From Ischnura elegans (Eukaryota > Arthropoda > Insecta > Odonata > Coenagrionidae): a stretch of 64,000 nucleotides of DNA. The stretch lies in the NCBI RefSeq assembly GCF_921293095.1, contig NC_060251.1, forward strand, positions 91,622,566-91,686,565. The letters run 5' to 3'. Made by a program: the position numbers and the translations under genes. Positions 1 to 12,800 of this stretch are shown here, one piece after another. The notes beneath the pieces are model-generated. The model was not told the origin of the DNA and searched no databases. It worked only from the letters and a program-made list of their open reading frames with translations. Numbering within the stretch: the stretch's first letter is position 1; each line of letters starts with the position of its first letter.

Positions 1-643
1 GTGGTTGTAAACACGAACCGCACGGACGTATAGCAGCTACGGACGCAATGAAATGCTAAATCGTCACGAAAGGTTCACTTTATCTGTTTATTTTTTGCAA
101 TTATTTAAATCGCGTAACTATTAAATGAGCGACGGGTACATATACTATTGATTCAATTCCAGTGTTCGATTGATGTAATGATAGTGTGTGTTTAGTTTTC
201 ATTTTAATTATTTACTGTTTTGCGTCATTAAGTGATCAGTGTCGATTGAATTATTCTAACAATACTTTTCCAAGGAAAATTAACGGCTACCCGATGGATT
301 CCATGAAAACGCATATTCGATATGCTATTTGAATCGGAAGAATCGTATCTTTACAACATTTGTGGTAAAAATTGTCTAAATTTCCGGTAAAACGTGGCAG
401 TATTTACTAATATCTCCGATTATAATCCTCATAAATATACTCAAATAGAAAGACTACGAGAACATTAGCCTTTATGCCGTTATTTATAACTTTATGGTCA
501 CCTTTAGTATGCTAAACTGGATTACACTCGATTATAGTCCCCCCCCCTTACTTTTCCGCGGCCATTTTTGGAAAAAAAGGGGGGACTATATTCGGAGATA
601 TACGGTATACCCCATCGAGCCAACTATGTACACACACACTTAC
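1..643. other. Intron downstream of exon 5; no gene seen
   Basis: AT-rich sequence with no coding signal. At about 539-591 a C-run and a G-run flank GCGGCCATTTTTGG, giving a short foldback that echoes the ends of the T-family elements described below. The next exon of the dsRBD gene must lie left of the window. Confidence 0.5.
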
Positions 644-808
644 ACCTCTCAAAATTGACAGCTGAGGACCATAGAGTTCTTGCAGCATCAGGTGAGACGT
701 GCTGAGCGTTTGGCTCACATTCTTGCCAGCTGAACTCCCACCATCTTTATCCTTGATGGAGCAGTAGCCATCAATGGCAGCCTGATAATTTTTCCCCTCA
801 AATTTCAC
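644..808 (-). CDS. Exon 5 of the dsRBD gene: start of the C-terminal region
   Basis: The acceptor TTATTATGGCAG precedes GTGAAATTTG in phase 0, giving 55 residues (VKFEGKNYQAAIDG ... SHLMLQELYGPQLSILRG) with no dsRBD signature. The donor is GTAAGTG; a weaker GTGTAAG donor two bases earlier is possible. In R2D2 the region after dsRBD2 is a divergent Dicer-binding domain, which would fit. I see no detailed residue match, so membership rests on phase, strand and splice sites. Confidence 0.65.
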
Positions 809-3800
809 CTGCCATAATAAAAATAAAAGTAATGATAACCAAGGAAAAGACCATCGTCCAGAAAGTCACTGAGGAATAAAACATCAGGTTCACACTCATT
901 CCAACAGCACAACTGAATAAATAGCATAACAGAATAACATGACTTGAATAGAATAGCAAGAAAAATGTGGACAGATATGAAAGCACGTCACCCAAACTCT
1001 CCAATTGCAAGGTACATAACGTACATAAGAAACGTACATAAAACGAGGAAGAGGCAGGAGAGAATTAACATTAATCTTCACAATAAACACATTGAAAAAC
1101 TTAGAAATTACGTCAGCAGACTCCCGATTATCCGGCTACGGTTTATCCGGGTTCCGGATTATCCGTACATGTTTTCACTCTCGCTCAATTCTTCTGCGAT
1201 CTTTATAAAAAAATAAAACTGAACATAAAATCACCAGAATCACTCCATTATAATATGTACTAGGATACACTGCAGTCATTATTTCCCTTCGTAAAACGGA
1301 AGCAATCAGACTCAAGCTGCATTCACGGGAGCACCGTGTTCCTGTTTTCCAAGCCTCACAGAGTATGACCGCACTCCATGATCACGGACACATGTCCCGC
1401 AGCAGTTGCAACGCGGGCAACTTGTGCGAGACGCGACTACGTGGCATGGTGCCTGACAGTGTAGTTTCCGACGTCGAGCAGTGGTTTTGAAGCATTCGTG
1501 CAAACCACTTTTCTGTATCCGTGATCACACAGCCACGGATGTGTGGTTTTCGAAACCAGGCCTTAGATGGAGCATTAATAATACGAGTAAAACCATGTTA
1601 TCGCCACTAAAAAGACCACGAACTGGCAAAGAAAGCTCTCAATGAGTCCGTTAAGCACTCTTAAATAACAGAATAACTGCATAAATAATAATATATTGTT
1701 TGTTTTACGTAAATTGTGAACACTACAAAACATTTAAGAGAAAGTTTTGAATATCCGTGTTTTCCGATTATTCGTGCCGTCCCTCCCCATCACATCATTA
1801 GCCCATTCGGATAATCGGGAGTGTATTAGGAAACAGCTGTATGGAATGTTTTCTACATCTTCCTTCATCAAAAATGTATGGACACCTTACAGTCAAATAC
1901 CTGATTGAAACTGATGGTGCAATAGCAGCCATACTAGACAGGCTTATCAGCACAAAAAATCATGGAAAATTTATAATGAAGGATATAATCGCATAACAAA
2001 ATGTGAAACAATTGAGCATATAATCGCGTTACGCACACTGAAATTTTTTCAGGTACAAAAAGGTCACTCCTTCAAAATATTTTTCATTCTTTCCTACTCG
2101 TCAGCTTCATAATACGATCCTCTGAACATATGAAACCTCCCAAGATATTGCCGATGTGATCATCTTTTTTGACAATGAGTCAGTCAGTGTTTGCAGTTTT
2201 TTATACATCGATATACAAGGTGAGACTGAGCAATAGCCGTTTATCTGTAGATATTTCTTAAACTATCTTACTACTAATGCTAAAATTCAGGCAATTGGTA
2301 CCTTTTCAATTGCTTATAAAGGTACCAAACGAGCCATACTAGGAAGGAATCTGAGTGAGCCCAGATGAGAGGTTGAGCTAACATGGATTGCCACAGTTAT
2401 ACCGTATAAGCGTGTGTAAGAGGCGCACCCCTATTTTGAGCATCAAAGCTATGAAGAAAAAAAATTTTGCAACATTTTTTAATACTATCCCGCGGTGTTG
2501 CAGACGTATATTCGATAACTGTCGAAATTCCAGTACGCCTGGAATTTCGACAGTTATCGAATTTTCCTCTTTCAATATTAATTGAAAGAGGAAATTTTGA
2601 TAACTGCGGCGGTAATAGTGGCATAAGAGAGAGTAGAAAGAGTTTCGATCCTCTCTTAGCATACGCCGTTGCTCTACGATGCTTGTCCTATTCACGAACA
2701 ATTTTGTTTAAATGCTCTCGCAGGATTACTGCAATAGAATTGCAGCCGTGAAAATTTTAAGGCAATACACGACAGGCACATAGCATGAACCTTCCCAAGA
2801 GCTTGGACAACAATCGGGGCAATCTCAGCGCCATAGGATAATAACCACGTCGTAAATTTAACGGAACCACACTCGGCCCTCCATCAGCCAATGCCTCTGC
2901 CGTTTTTTTTCCTTTCCGAGACCCCACAGGAAAATAGGAAAACATCAAGTTACAGGGGAACAATCGAAACGTGTTTCATCCCTTCCCCGTCTCACCAACT
3001 GACCTTGATCGATCTCCCAGTTTATGGAGGCCAAAAGGCCAAAGGTGAGTCATCTACTGAGCCTGAAGATACCTCGATAGCTTTCAATAATTGAATGACA
3101 CTCACGAGGTTCAAAAAAAGAGTGAGATCTAACGCGACGCATATCTGACAGAATTTAAGTTTTTTAAGCTCTAATTGTTTGACACAAAGATTTATAGTTA
3201 CAACAAGACTACTAATATTCAAAATACAGGCGGTCCTCGACTTTCGTACACTCGACATTCGTACAATTCGCACTTTCGTACGTCCAAAATTGACACCTTT
3301 TACTCGACTTTCGTACGCTAAATTCGGACTTTCGGATGCTGGTCTGTAATTTTTTTAATATTCCCGCTATGTTTATTGCGCATCCCAACATTCAATTGTT
3401 TCAAATTGCAGTATCGGCAGTATATGCGAACAATATGAACGTATATAATGAAGGGAATTGTTGGTAATTGACTCTGATCTAGGTGATTTATTTGGGAGAG
3501 AGACTGCCTGCTATAGGCTCCTTTATCAAGAGAAGAGGAAAGCCTTCATTGAAGATATTTTTCAAAAGAAGTTGACTAGACATCATCGAATAGCTTTCAA
3601 TAAAACTAGTAAGACCTTCTTTCTAATTGTGTTTTTTCGTTTGAGTGCTGTTTAATTCATGTAAACCTTCAGCAACGATATTGCACGACATATCACCCGA
3701 ATTCCGTTTGTCTTTTGTCTTTTTTGAATAACATGCGGAACATACGCGATCACGAATGTCACCTGCCAAACATCGAATTTTGGTGTAAAAATTAAAAGGT

Positions 3801-6800
3801 ATCCAGAGTGCGGGTTCAACGAATACATTTTTTTATGCTACTTGACACGTCCTTTTATTTATAGTGGACGTAATAAGTGGAATGTCAACTTAAACGCCAA
3901 GAGGAAGTTTCACTCGATAGCCAACGGAGTTCTTGTTTTTTAAACTTATATTTGCATTTTCTGCGTATTTTCGAAATAAATTATATGATTTGAGGAGTTT
4001 TATTAATNNNNNNNNNNNNNNNNNNNNNNNNNNNNNNNNNNNNNNNNNNNNNNNNNNNNNNNNNNNNNNNNNNNNNNNNNNNNNNNNNNNNNNNNNNNNN
4101 NNNNNNNNNNNNNNNNNNNNNNNNNNNNNNNNNNNNNNNNNNNNNNNNNNNNNNNNNNNNNNNNNNNNNNNNNNNNNNNNNNNNNNNNNNNNNNNNNNNN
4201 NNNNNNNATATTATTAAAATTAAGTCAATTGAAATGAATTCCGTGAAAAAAAAAGTTTTAATACGTAAATTCCGCTCTTTTGGAACGTAACCCCTAATTA
4301 GTATGGAAGTCAATGGTTCGACTTTCGTACAATTCGACTTTCGTACAAGTTTTCGGGAACGCATTGTGTACGAAAGTCGGGGACCGCCTGTAGTCCAAAC
4401 AGGACAATTTCGGAAGAAACAAGAGTAGCATAAGCGCATTCAAACAAGACGAGACGGACTGGAAACTTCAGGCAACGCAAACTGCGTATATCATATTGCT
4501 GCGCCTTCGCCCCTTTGCTTTGAAGACAACGACGTCACATGCAAGATCGGACGTGTTCTTCCCGTGCTCCTTCGCTCATAGCCTCGTAGCTTGAAATACG
4601 GAGGGGAGGGAGCACGCGCGCTCCTTCCCCTCCGTATTTCGTTGCTTGCTTCGAAGACAGAGGGATCGCGCTCCTTCCCCTGGACCTCTCCTTCCGCGCT
4701 CCTCACTTATAAGCATTCCTGATTTCTTCCATCCACAATTTAGTCCAACAATGAACACACTCGTTTGAATTTTTTAAAGCGCAGGTTTTGATACCAATAT
4801 AATTTTCAGTTGCAATAATCCTCATATTAGCGTCTGCAGATGATTTTTGAAAAATCATGTGCTCAGCGTAATGGTATGTCCTTCAACACTATGCATTTCT
4901 CTACGTTTGATAAGCGATTACTATGTGCAGTATAAATGCCGTGGGATGCCCACTCGTGGCAGTAAATTTTGCGAGCCCTCCGGAGCGAAAAACCCTGCGC
5001 GATCTTCCATGTTCACCTCTGGGGTACCGACGTGACGGCGCAATGCTTACAAGAAATTCAAACAGGAGCATTTTAAAAATACGTCACTAAGGGAGTAACT
5101 CCCCTGCCTGCCGCTTGTTTTTGACCTAGGGTTTCAGATGACTGACTCACACTGAAAACCAAGGCCACTCAGTTCCCCTTGGACTTGCGACCGGTGAAGG
5201 GGAGGGGGGGAAGATAAGAAGTTTGTGTAAGAGGCGCACCCTCATTTTCGGCTGCAATTTCTGGGAAAAAAGGTGCGCCTCTTACACGCACTTATACGGT
5301 ATTTCTTTTAATTTGACTGTACAGCAAAATATACTTCTAGTGCAACAATACACCCCCGCAATACGAAGTGGGGAATGGAAGTGAATAACCGTGAATAGCT
5401 ATTGCACACAACTCAATCACACATACAGACATGATTTGGAGTGAAAGAATTAAAGAATGCCATTTCAAGCTCCCAAGTATGTTTGCAAAGGCAATGCTTA
5501 ATTTCAATGTTCCCCTACTCGGGTAGTCATCCCGCCACAGGGATAGAATACATTCTCCATTTATTTTTCATTTTTAGCAAGTGCCATAGCGAAGGAAACA
5601 TTCATGAACAGGAAAGAGAGCATCATTACGTATGAGTAAAAAGAAAAGTCTAGCGAAGGGAGCACAGCACAATTCAGAGCCAAAGCATGGTCTACACTTG
5701 GGAAGGAGGAAAGGAAAAGACCTGAGGGATTTGGGTTCAGGGGAGAACTGAGACGATGATGCTGACGAAGATTGACCACAAAGTGCTGGACATGGGGGTG
5801 AGGAGAGAAAGCTTAAGATACGGAGGAGATGGAAGGGGTGGATGTAGGGAGTACTGAGTGGGGAGGGGATGTTGAAAACAGTGTTAGATTAGGGGAGAGT
5901 GTTAGACAAGCAAGAAAGGGGAAGAAAGAGATTAGGATTAATCGCTGGAATGAAATAAAGTAGGCCTCGTAGAGAAGCGGAGAGGGAAGTCGAACTTGGG
6001 ATGGGACTTGCCACGCTATTCTCATATTGATCCATGTTGTACAGTAGACTCTCGTTAATATGAACATCGTTATTACAAAGTTCTTGTTATTACGAAGCAA
6101 GTCGTTGGTCCCGACGAAAAGGCCTACCCAATCTAATGTAAAATAAAAATTAATAAGAAATCTTCATTATTTTGAAAATACGAATCTGATCCGGTCCTGG
6201 CAATTACAAAATGAACTTTATTACGAAGTTCCACTAGTAGTAGGCAACGGCATTTAGGTGGAAATAGACTACGCTACTTTATCATCATTGCACTACATTT
6301 AAATTCTCCTTGTGCATTGTGCCCAAGAGCGTCAATTATGGTACTTCATTCAGTAGGAGATATGTACTTCAGTATGCACGCAACATCAGATACTAAGCTT
6401 CATTCCTGTGGAATTATGGTGACCCACTCATTAATGCTCGCAAATTGGACGTCCAGTTAGTCCTCTTCCTACGCACATTGGATTTACGAACTTTCAGAGA
6501 TATGACGTTTAAAAAAATTCAAGAGTGCCCAAAATTTAAAATTTGGTGCCTATGGAGTTTGCCGATGCGACACGACATGATGTACAGGAACTCGCACTTT
6601 GGGCTGAACAAAGTATCATTTAATCTGGTTTGAAGTCAGGAACTGTTCAGCGCTTCGCCCGTTCTTTCTTCCCGCACAAAGCGAATTTTTTCGGCACCGG
6701 CTACATTGCAAGCTAGATCAGTTAGTCACAATCGTGAGTTAACGCACGATTGTGATGCAGTGTTGCATTCTGCAAGATCTCTCGATGCCTTGTATAGGTT

Positions 6801-9800
6801 TATCAACTTAAAGAGCAAGGTCTCGGAACGCATCTTCTTCGTATATCGAGGACTTGTGCATAATTTAATCGCGTACATTACACACTTGACTCTGAAGATT
6901 ATAAGTTTAGGAGATTGAAGAGACAAGAAATTTTGACAAAGTATGTTTCTTTTTATTCGATGATTCCTAAAAGAAACATTCATACGAACTTCGTTATTAC
7001 GAACCTCTGCTTTTTCAGTCCCGTGAATGTCGTAATAACGAGAGTCTTCTGTAGTCTACATAAAATGGAATAGCTAGAATACTTTACTAGATAACAGAGT
7101 ATCAGATAAAAATTTAATAAATTTGAGTCATCTAAACTATTTAATTGAGTGGCACAATAGGTATGGAGACCAGTAAAAAGGATGCACTAACCTTCTCAGC
7201 TTGCTTCACCGTTCTCGTCTCACTGATCAAAGGTGAGGCCATGGCCAGATGTTCCCTTATCTTGTCAATCATCAGCTTGGCAGAAATTTGTTTGGCTTGC
7301 TTTTTTGTGCGAGCCTTCCCTGGAAGCAAAATCATAATTCCATGACTTTTACACTCAAACATCATCATCATAACAAACATCCGTTCCGCAAAACACCTCT
7401 GCACAGCAAATATACATCATGGCCCCAATCACCCTCTCATGAACCACACCTCTTCCCAAAAAGCATTTCTGTGCATAAAAATTAATTGGTGGCACACACA
7501 AGATTTTTCACCTGTTTAGAACAAAATACATAGCAAGATTTGGTCACTGACATTCCCAATTATGCCATCACAGAGCACAATGCCGAAGAGTAGCTAAAGA
7601 AATATGAAACGAACGATATGATACATTAATGCAAACAACCTTATTACCAAGTTTTCATTATTAGTACAGTCTGAACAAAGTATCAATTAATCCATCATGA
7701 ATTTAAGAACTGTTCAGCATTTCACCCATTTTTCCTTCCCCACTGATGGCAAATTTTTTTCGGCTCCAGCCACGTCGCACGAGCAGCTAGATCAGTTTGT
7801 CACCATCATGAGTCTATGCAAAATTGTATTGCAGTGTTGCATTATGCAGGTTAACCAAACTTTTCAATGCCTTGCATAGGTTAATCCATTTATGAACAAG
7901 GTCTCGGAACAGACTTTGTGCGAAATTCAGTCGTCTAATTTTAAACACTTGGCTCTTAAGCTATTCCGCAGTGCAACTATAAGTACGGGATATTAAAGAG
8001 ACAAGGAATTTTGGCACAGTATGTTTCTTTGAGATGATTCCTGAAAGAATCATAATTACAAACTCCATTATTACGCACCTATGGTTATCGGTCCCACGAA
8101 CTTTGTAACAAAGAAAGTCTCCTATAATTCCTTTTTCATTCCTGTGATTTGAATGGTGTTGAAGGCCATTAAAAATGCACATATCCAGGAAAAAACATTT
8201 GAATTTTTTTCATGGAAATTTTGGAAAAATTCCTCACTTTAGCTGCTGCTTGTTGCAATGTAGCTTGATTTAACTCACTCCCAATAATTGGCCAGGACAT
8301 ATGAGCCAAAATATTTTCTGTACAGCATACAATGAGTTTTTATTGCCTTAGAATTAGTAAGCTATACAGCAAACACTTCCATGCAAAAAGAAATTTTTAG
8401 TCCCAAAAAGTCTGTTTTAAAGATATACTACTGTATAAGCCCGTGTAAGAGGCACACCTTTGAGGCAAGTGATTTATGGCCTGTGGCATCTTGGAAAGGA
8501 AAAAATCAGAGGCATTGGCTGATGGAGGGCCGAGTGTGGTTCCATGAAATACGGCACTGAGATTCCCCCAATTGTCGCTCAATCTCTTGGGAAGATTCAA
8601 GCTATGTGCCTGCCGTGTTTTGCCTTAAAAATTTCCACCGCTGCAATACTCCTAAGAAGGTGTTTAAACAAAATTGTTCGTGAGTAGGACAAGCATGGTA
8701 GAGCAACGACGTATGCAATGAGACGATAGGAACTCTTTCTAATCCCTCTAATGGGACATTGCAATCATGAAAGCAATGATTTAAAATTTCGGATTCATAT
8801 TGAATTTCCGACCATACCTAGTAAGCATCATAAGGTTAAGACTATAAGTGAATACCTACTTATCACCGAGAGCCATAGGTATCATGAAAATTAGGCTGAA
8901 AAAATACCGCGAAAATTTTTAGTACTGAAAGAGGAAATTTTGACAACTGTCGAAAGTCCAGGCATACGTCTGCAACACAAACGATAACACAACAACGATA
9001 GGATAAAAAAATGCCGCAAATTTTTTTTTCTTCAGCTCCGACGCTCAAAATATGGGTGCGTCTCTTACATGCACTTATACAGTAACAGAATCATACTGAA
9101 TAACTCAACACACTGCTGCATTTTAAGCATGCTGGAGAGCTATCAGATGTGCAAAAAATACACCTGCAGACTGCAGTTGATGACTTGACAGCTTGTCATG
9201 GCATTTTGTGCATTTGATCACAATTTTTCATTGTTTCTTGTACTCTAGGGATGCGTTCCAAATCACACATCATGTGCATCCATGTGGGCATGCATAGAGC
9301 ATATTTTGAGGTTCCGGAAGCATCAACTCACATTGGCTAACATCAGAAATTCTTGATGCAGTTGATGCAAAGGCAAGAACGGGCACTGCCCATAAAATTG
9401 TGATGGTGTCTTTGGAGTTAGCATAGGATGTTTATATTGTGCTCCTAAAGTTATAGGAAAGAGTTATAGTTATTAGTTTTTGATATAATTAGTCCATCTA
9501 TAATTGAAAATTGGGAATTCTATATCAATGCGTTGAAGTGAGCATGTAAGTAACTTGTTTACGCCCATTCTTAATTTCACAGGTAGCAAAGAATGCAATA
9601 TACAATCTATAATTTAACTCATTGAAATGCAAGCGTGGTAGTTTTAACCAAAATTTTGCTTATATACACTAAATTGTGGAAATTTCCAACACTTAAATGT
9701 TGTATTGCAAAAATATTAGTTTACTAGGGAGTGTTTAGCGGTGTGGTCAGAATTATAAATTGGCTCCAAGTTGTATGTATTAGGGAGTGGTTATAACATA

Positions 9801-12800
9801 ATACAGCAGACTCTCGATTATCCGGGCTAATGATGGGGAGAGGGTGCACGGATAATCAAAAAACACGGATAATCCAAACTCCATTTTATTTCTTAAATTT
9901 TCCGTAATATGCACAAAATTATCATACGTATATTCATTTTCGCAAATAGTCCGTTAATTTAGTTTGTTTTAAGGACTCGTTGACAGCTTTCTTCACCTGA
10001 ACACGGATTTTTTTTGCTGCAATAACGTCATTATAATCGTAATTACAGTGTTCCATGTAGCGCAGCAAATTTTCTACGCAGGTGAGCGCTTGGCTGTGAG
10101 TCATGCGGTCGCTACTCCCCTCCTCTCCGCTCTCGTCACTTTCACTCCCCTCACTCCCCTCCTCACTCGCCACTCCGGTAGAGATCGCGGCGTTAATAAT
10201 GTCCTCATCCGTCATATGACGGAATCCCGGTTCACTTTCGTCTCTCTCCAACCACTCGTTTAAGTTTTCTACATCAACATTTTCGAACCCTTTCATTATT
10301 TTTACTAGTTCCCCCAAGTTGGGATCACTCACATCTGATTCTGAAAATCCCTCGAAATCACCTTCGAGGTCTAGCAAAAGTTTCATCCACGAACGAACTA
10401 GTGTGATAGGTTTCACCGAAAGCCAGGCCTGAGATACACCGTGAATTGCATCTAATATTGTCATTTTCTTCCAGAAGTTCATCAAATTTTCATCTTCAAT
10501 GGATAGGGTTCGCAGAAGACCAACGCGGTAATTTCTTTTCATTGATGCAATGACGCCTTGATCCATTGGCTGTATAATTGATGTGACGTTTGGGGGTAAA
10601 AACTTAGTAATTATTAATCCGTCGTCTGACGTTAAAATTTTCTCATTCGGATGGGAAGGGGCATTGTCTAAGAGTAGCACTGCTTTCGGAGGCAATCCCT
10701 TGTCTTTTAAAAACAAACGAACTTGGGGAACAAATTTTGAGTGGAACCAATGCTCAAATATCTCTCGGTCCATCCACGCTCCCTTTTGATTGTAGTAATC
10801 AACGGGAAGCTGACTTCCTTCAGTGCCCTTAAAGGATCGAGGCCTTTTCGATTTTCCAATGACTAACAATCTAAGTTTATGGCTCCCGGAAGCATTCCCA
10901 CAGCACATCACTGTCAATCGTTCTTTGGAGGATTTGTGGCCGGGTGCATGCTTCTCTTGCACGAACGCTAGCGTTTTAGACGGCAGACATTTCCAGTATA
11001 GCCCCGTCTCGTCAGCATTGTAAATTTGGCTGGAGTCATACCGTTCTTCAGTCACAAACTGCTGAAATTCTTCCCGAAACGCTACTGCAGCCTCATTGTT
11101 AGCACTCAGTCGTTCTCCTTGAATACTTATTTCACGTATGCCGTGTCTATTTTTAAATCTTGTTAGCCACCCAGATGATGCGTTGAACTCGCCTTCGAAG
11201 CCCAGTTGCTTGTAGAAAAACTTTGCTTTATCTGTGACAACTGGACCAGAAAGAGGTGTGCCTTCCGCTCTCCTCTGGGTAAACCATTGAAGCATTGCGG
11301 CGTCCAACTCCTCGTATGATGCACTTTTCATTGTCTTGCGATTTGATGGTCCTGCGCCACTGTCACAGTTCCTAGCGTATTCCATTAGCTTGGTCTTATT
11401 TTTTTTAATATCACGCACTGTTTGACATCCAATGCCATAATCTCTGGAAATCTTTATCACCGATTCCCCCTTCTCTAGTTTATTAATCACTTCCAGTTTC
11501 TGTTTTACAGTCAACACAATTTTCTTGCGTTTATCAGCCATGCTTCTTCCTCCAGGTGGATGAATTGTTCACCGGACAACCTAATTAACGATGGCACATG
11601 CAACCTAGAACCACGAAGCATAAGCCGCGACTGCGGGAGACCCACAACACTCAAGCCTTAATCGATATGTTGCTGCCGGCAGTTACTCACACGTGTCAGC
11701 AAAAAGTAATCACTAAGTTACGAAGTTTAGGACGACTTCATCCCTCCATTCTTCATCAGGCCTCAACCTACCCCTTTTACCCCTTCCACCTTTCTAAGAC
11801 CATCCAACAGGCCCCCCAGATTATGTTTCGCGCAGGGATCATATGTTACGAAGGTGATACATTATTGGCCTCAAAATAAAATATCATATTACTTAAAGTT
11901 CCCAGAAAGGTTCACTAGCCTTGAGCAAAAGCTTCAAGTTACCTGAGGGCAATAGGAAATGTATGTTTTGAAGTCTTTCCCTTCCCTCTCCAGTAGAATT
12001 CTATTCACGCAACCTGACTTCCTTGACCCCAATATATGAACCAAGCTGCCAGCATGAGTCACCCACTGTGTTCTTCGCTGACAGCAAGCAACTTTCCATA
12101 ATTACGGTTTTGCCTCCATATGACTTCGATAATAGTAGCGTGCACCAAGTATAAGAAAGAATGAGTCCAAACACGACGCATTTCTGACTTTTTAAAAATT
12201 TGTTAAGCATGGCACCATAACTTCCATTTATCGATTTATCCATGAATCACCAGTTCCTGTATTTGGCTGCACGAAAAAATCGCTAAGATGTTTTCGCTAC
12301 AAATGCATCTTTATTTTTTGCTTTCTTGATTTCTTATGAGCGTCATAATTATTTTCACTTCCTGCACGAGTCATTTATTCAAGGAACACCTTCCTCTCTT
12401 TAACTCGAAGGGAGGAGTCAAGAGACGAACGTTTGTATAACCTCGTAGCAGTCGTAAGAAAACGCGCTCCTTCCCCTCCAAGCCCCCTCCTCCTCCCCCC
12501 TCTCCTCGTGCTTCCGCTGCCCAGCCTAGCCCCTTCCCTGCGGCCGGTCGTATTCTACCCCCATGTCGTCGCTTGTGACGCGTTCCGACTGTGCGTGTTC
12601 TTGTTATTCTAATTGTTCATTATATTAGTAAATCCATCAATTTCTGATGATTTCAAAACTTGCATTTGACTTTTAACGTAAGCTAGAATTCTTTCGTTCA
12701 ATTTATTTTCGCAAAAACTGTAGCGAGAAGAAATTAGAGTTAAGGCTAAATAGTCGTCCCGGAACTGGACATTTTTCTCTTTAGACGAATTTATATTCAC

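Larger units (their letters stand above)
2401..5300. mobile_element. T1: foldback-rich TIR element, 2.9 kb, interrupted by a Tigger-like insertion and an N gap
   Basis: The termini ACCGTATAAG and CTTATACGGT are inverted, each followed by GTGTAAGAGGCGCACC, which is itself repeated inverted within the first 100 bases of one end. The interior is shared, in opposite orientation, with T2 (29521-31452), and part of it with T3 (8430-9083). No transposase was recognised; the superfamily is unknown. Two near-adjacent hairpins lie at 2511-2594. Confidence 0.8.

Noticed and set aside
3933-4439. Open frames crossing the N gap
   Set aside because: They are open only because N translates as X.
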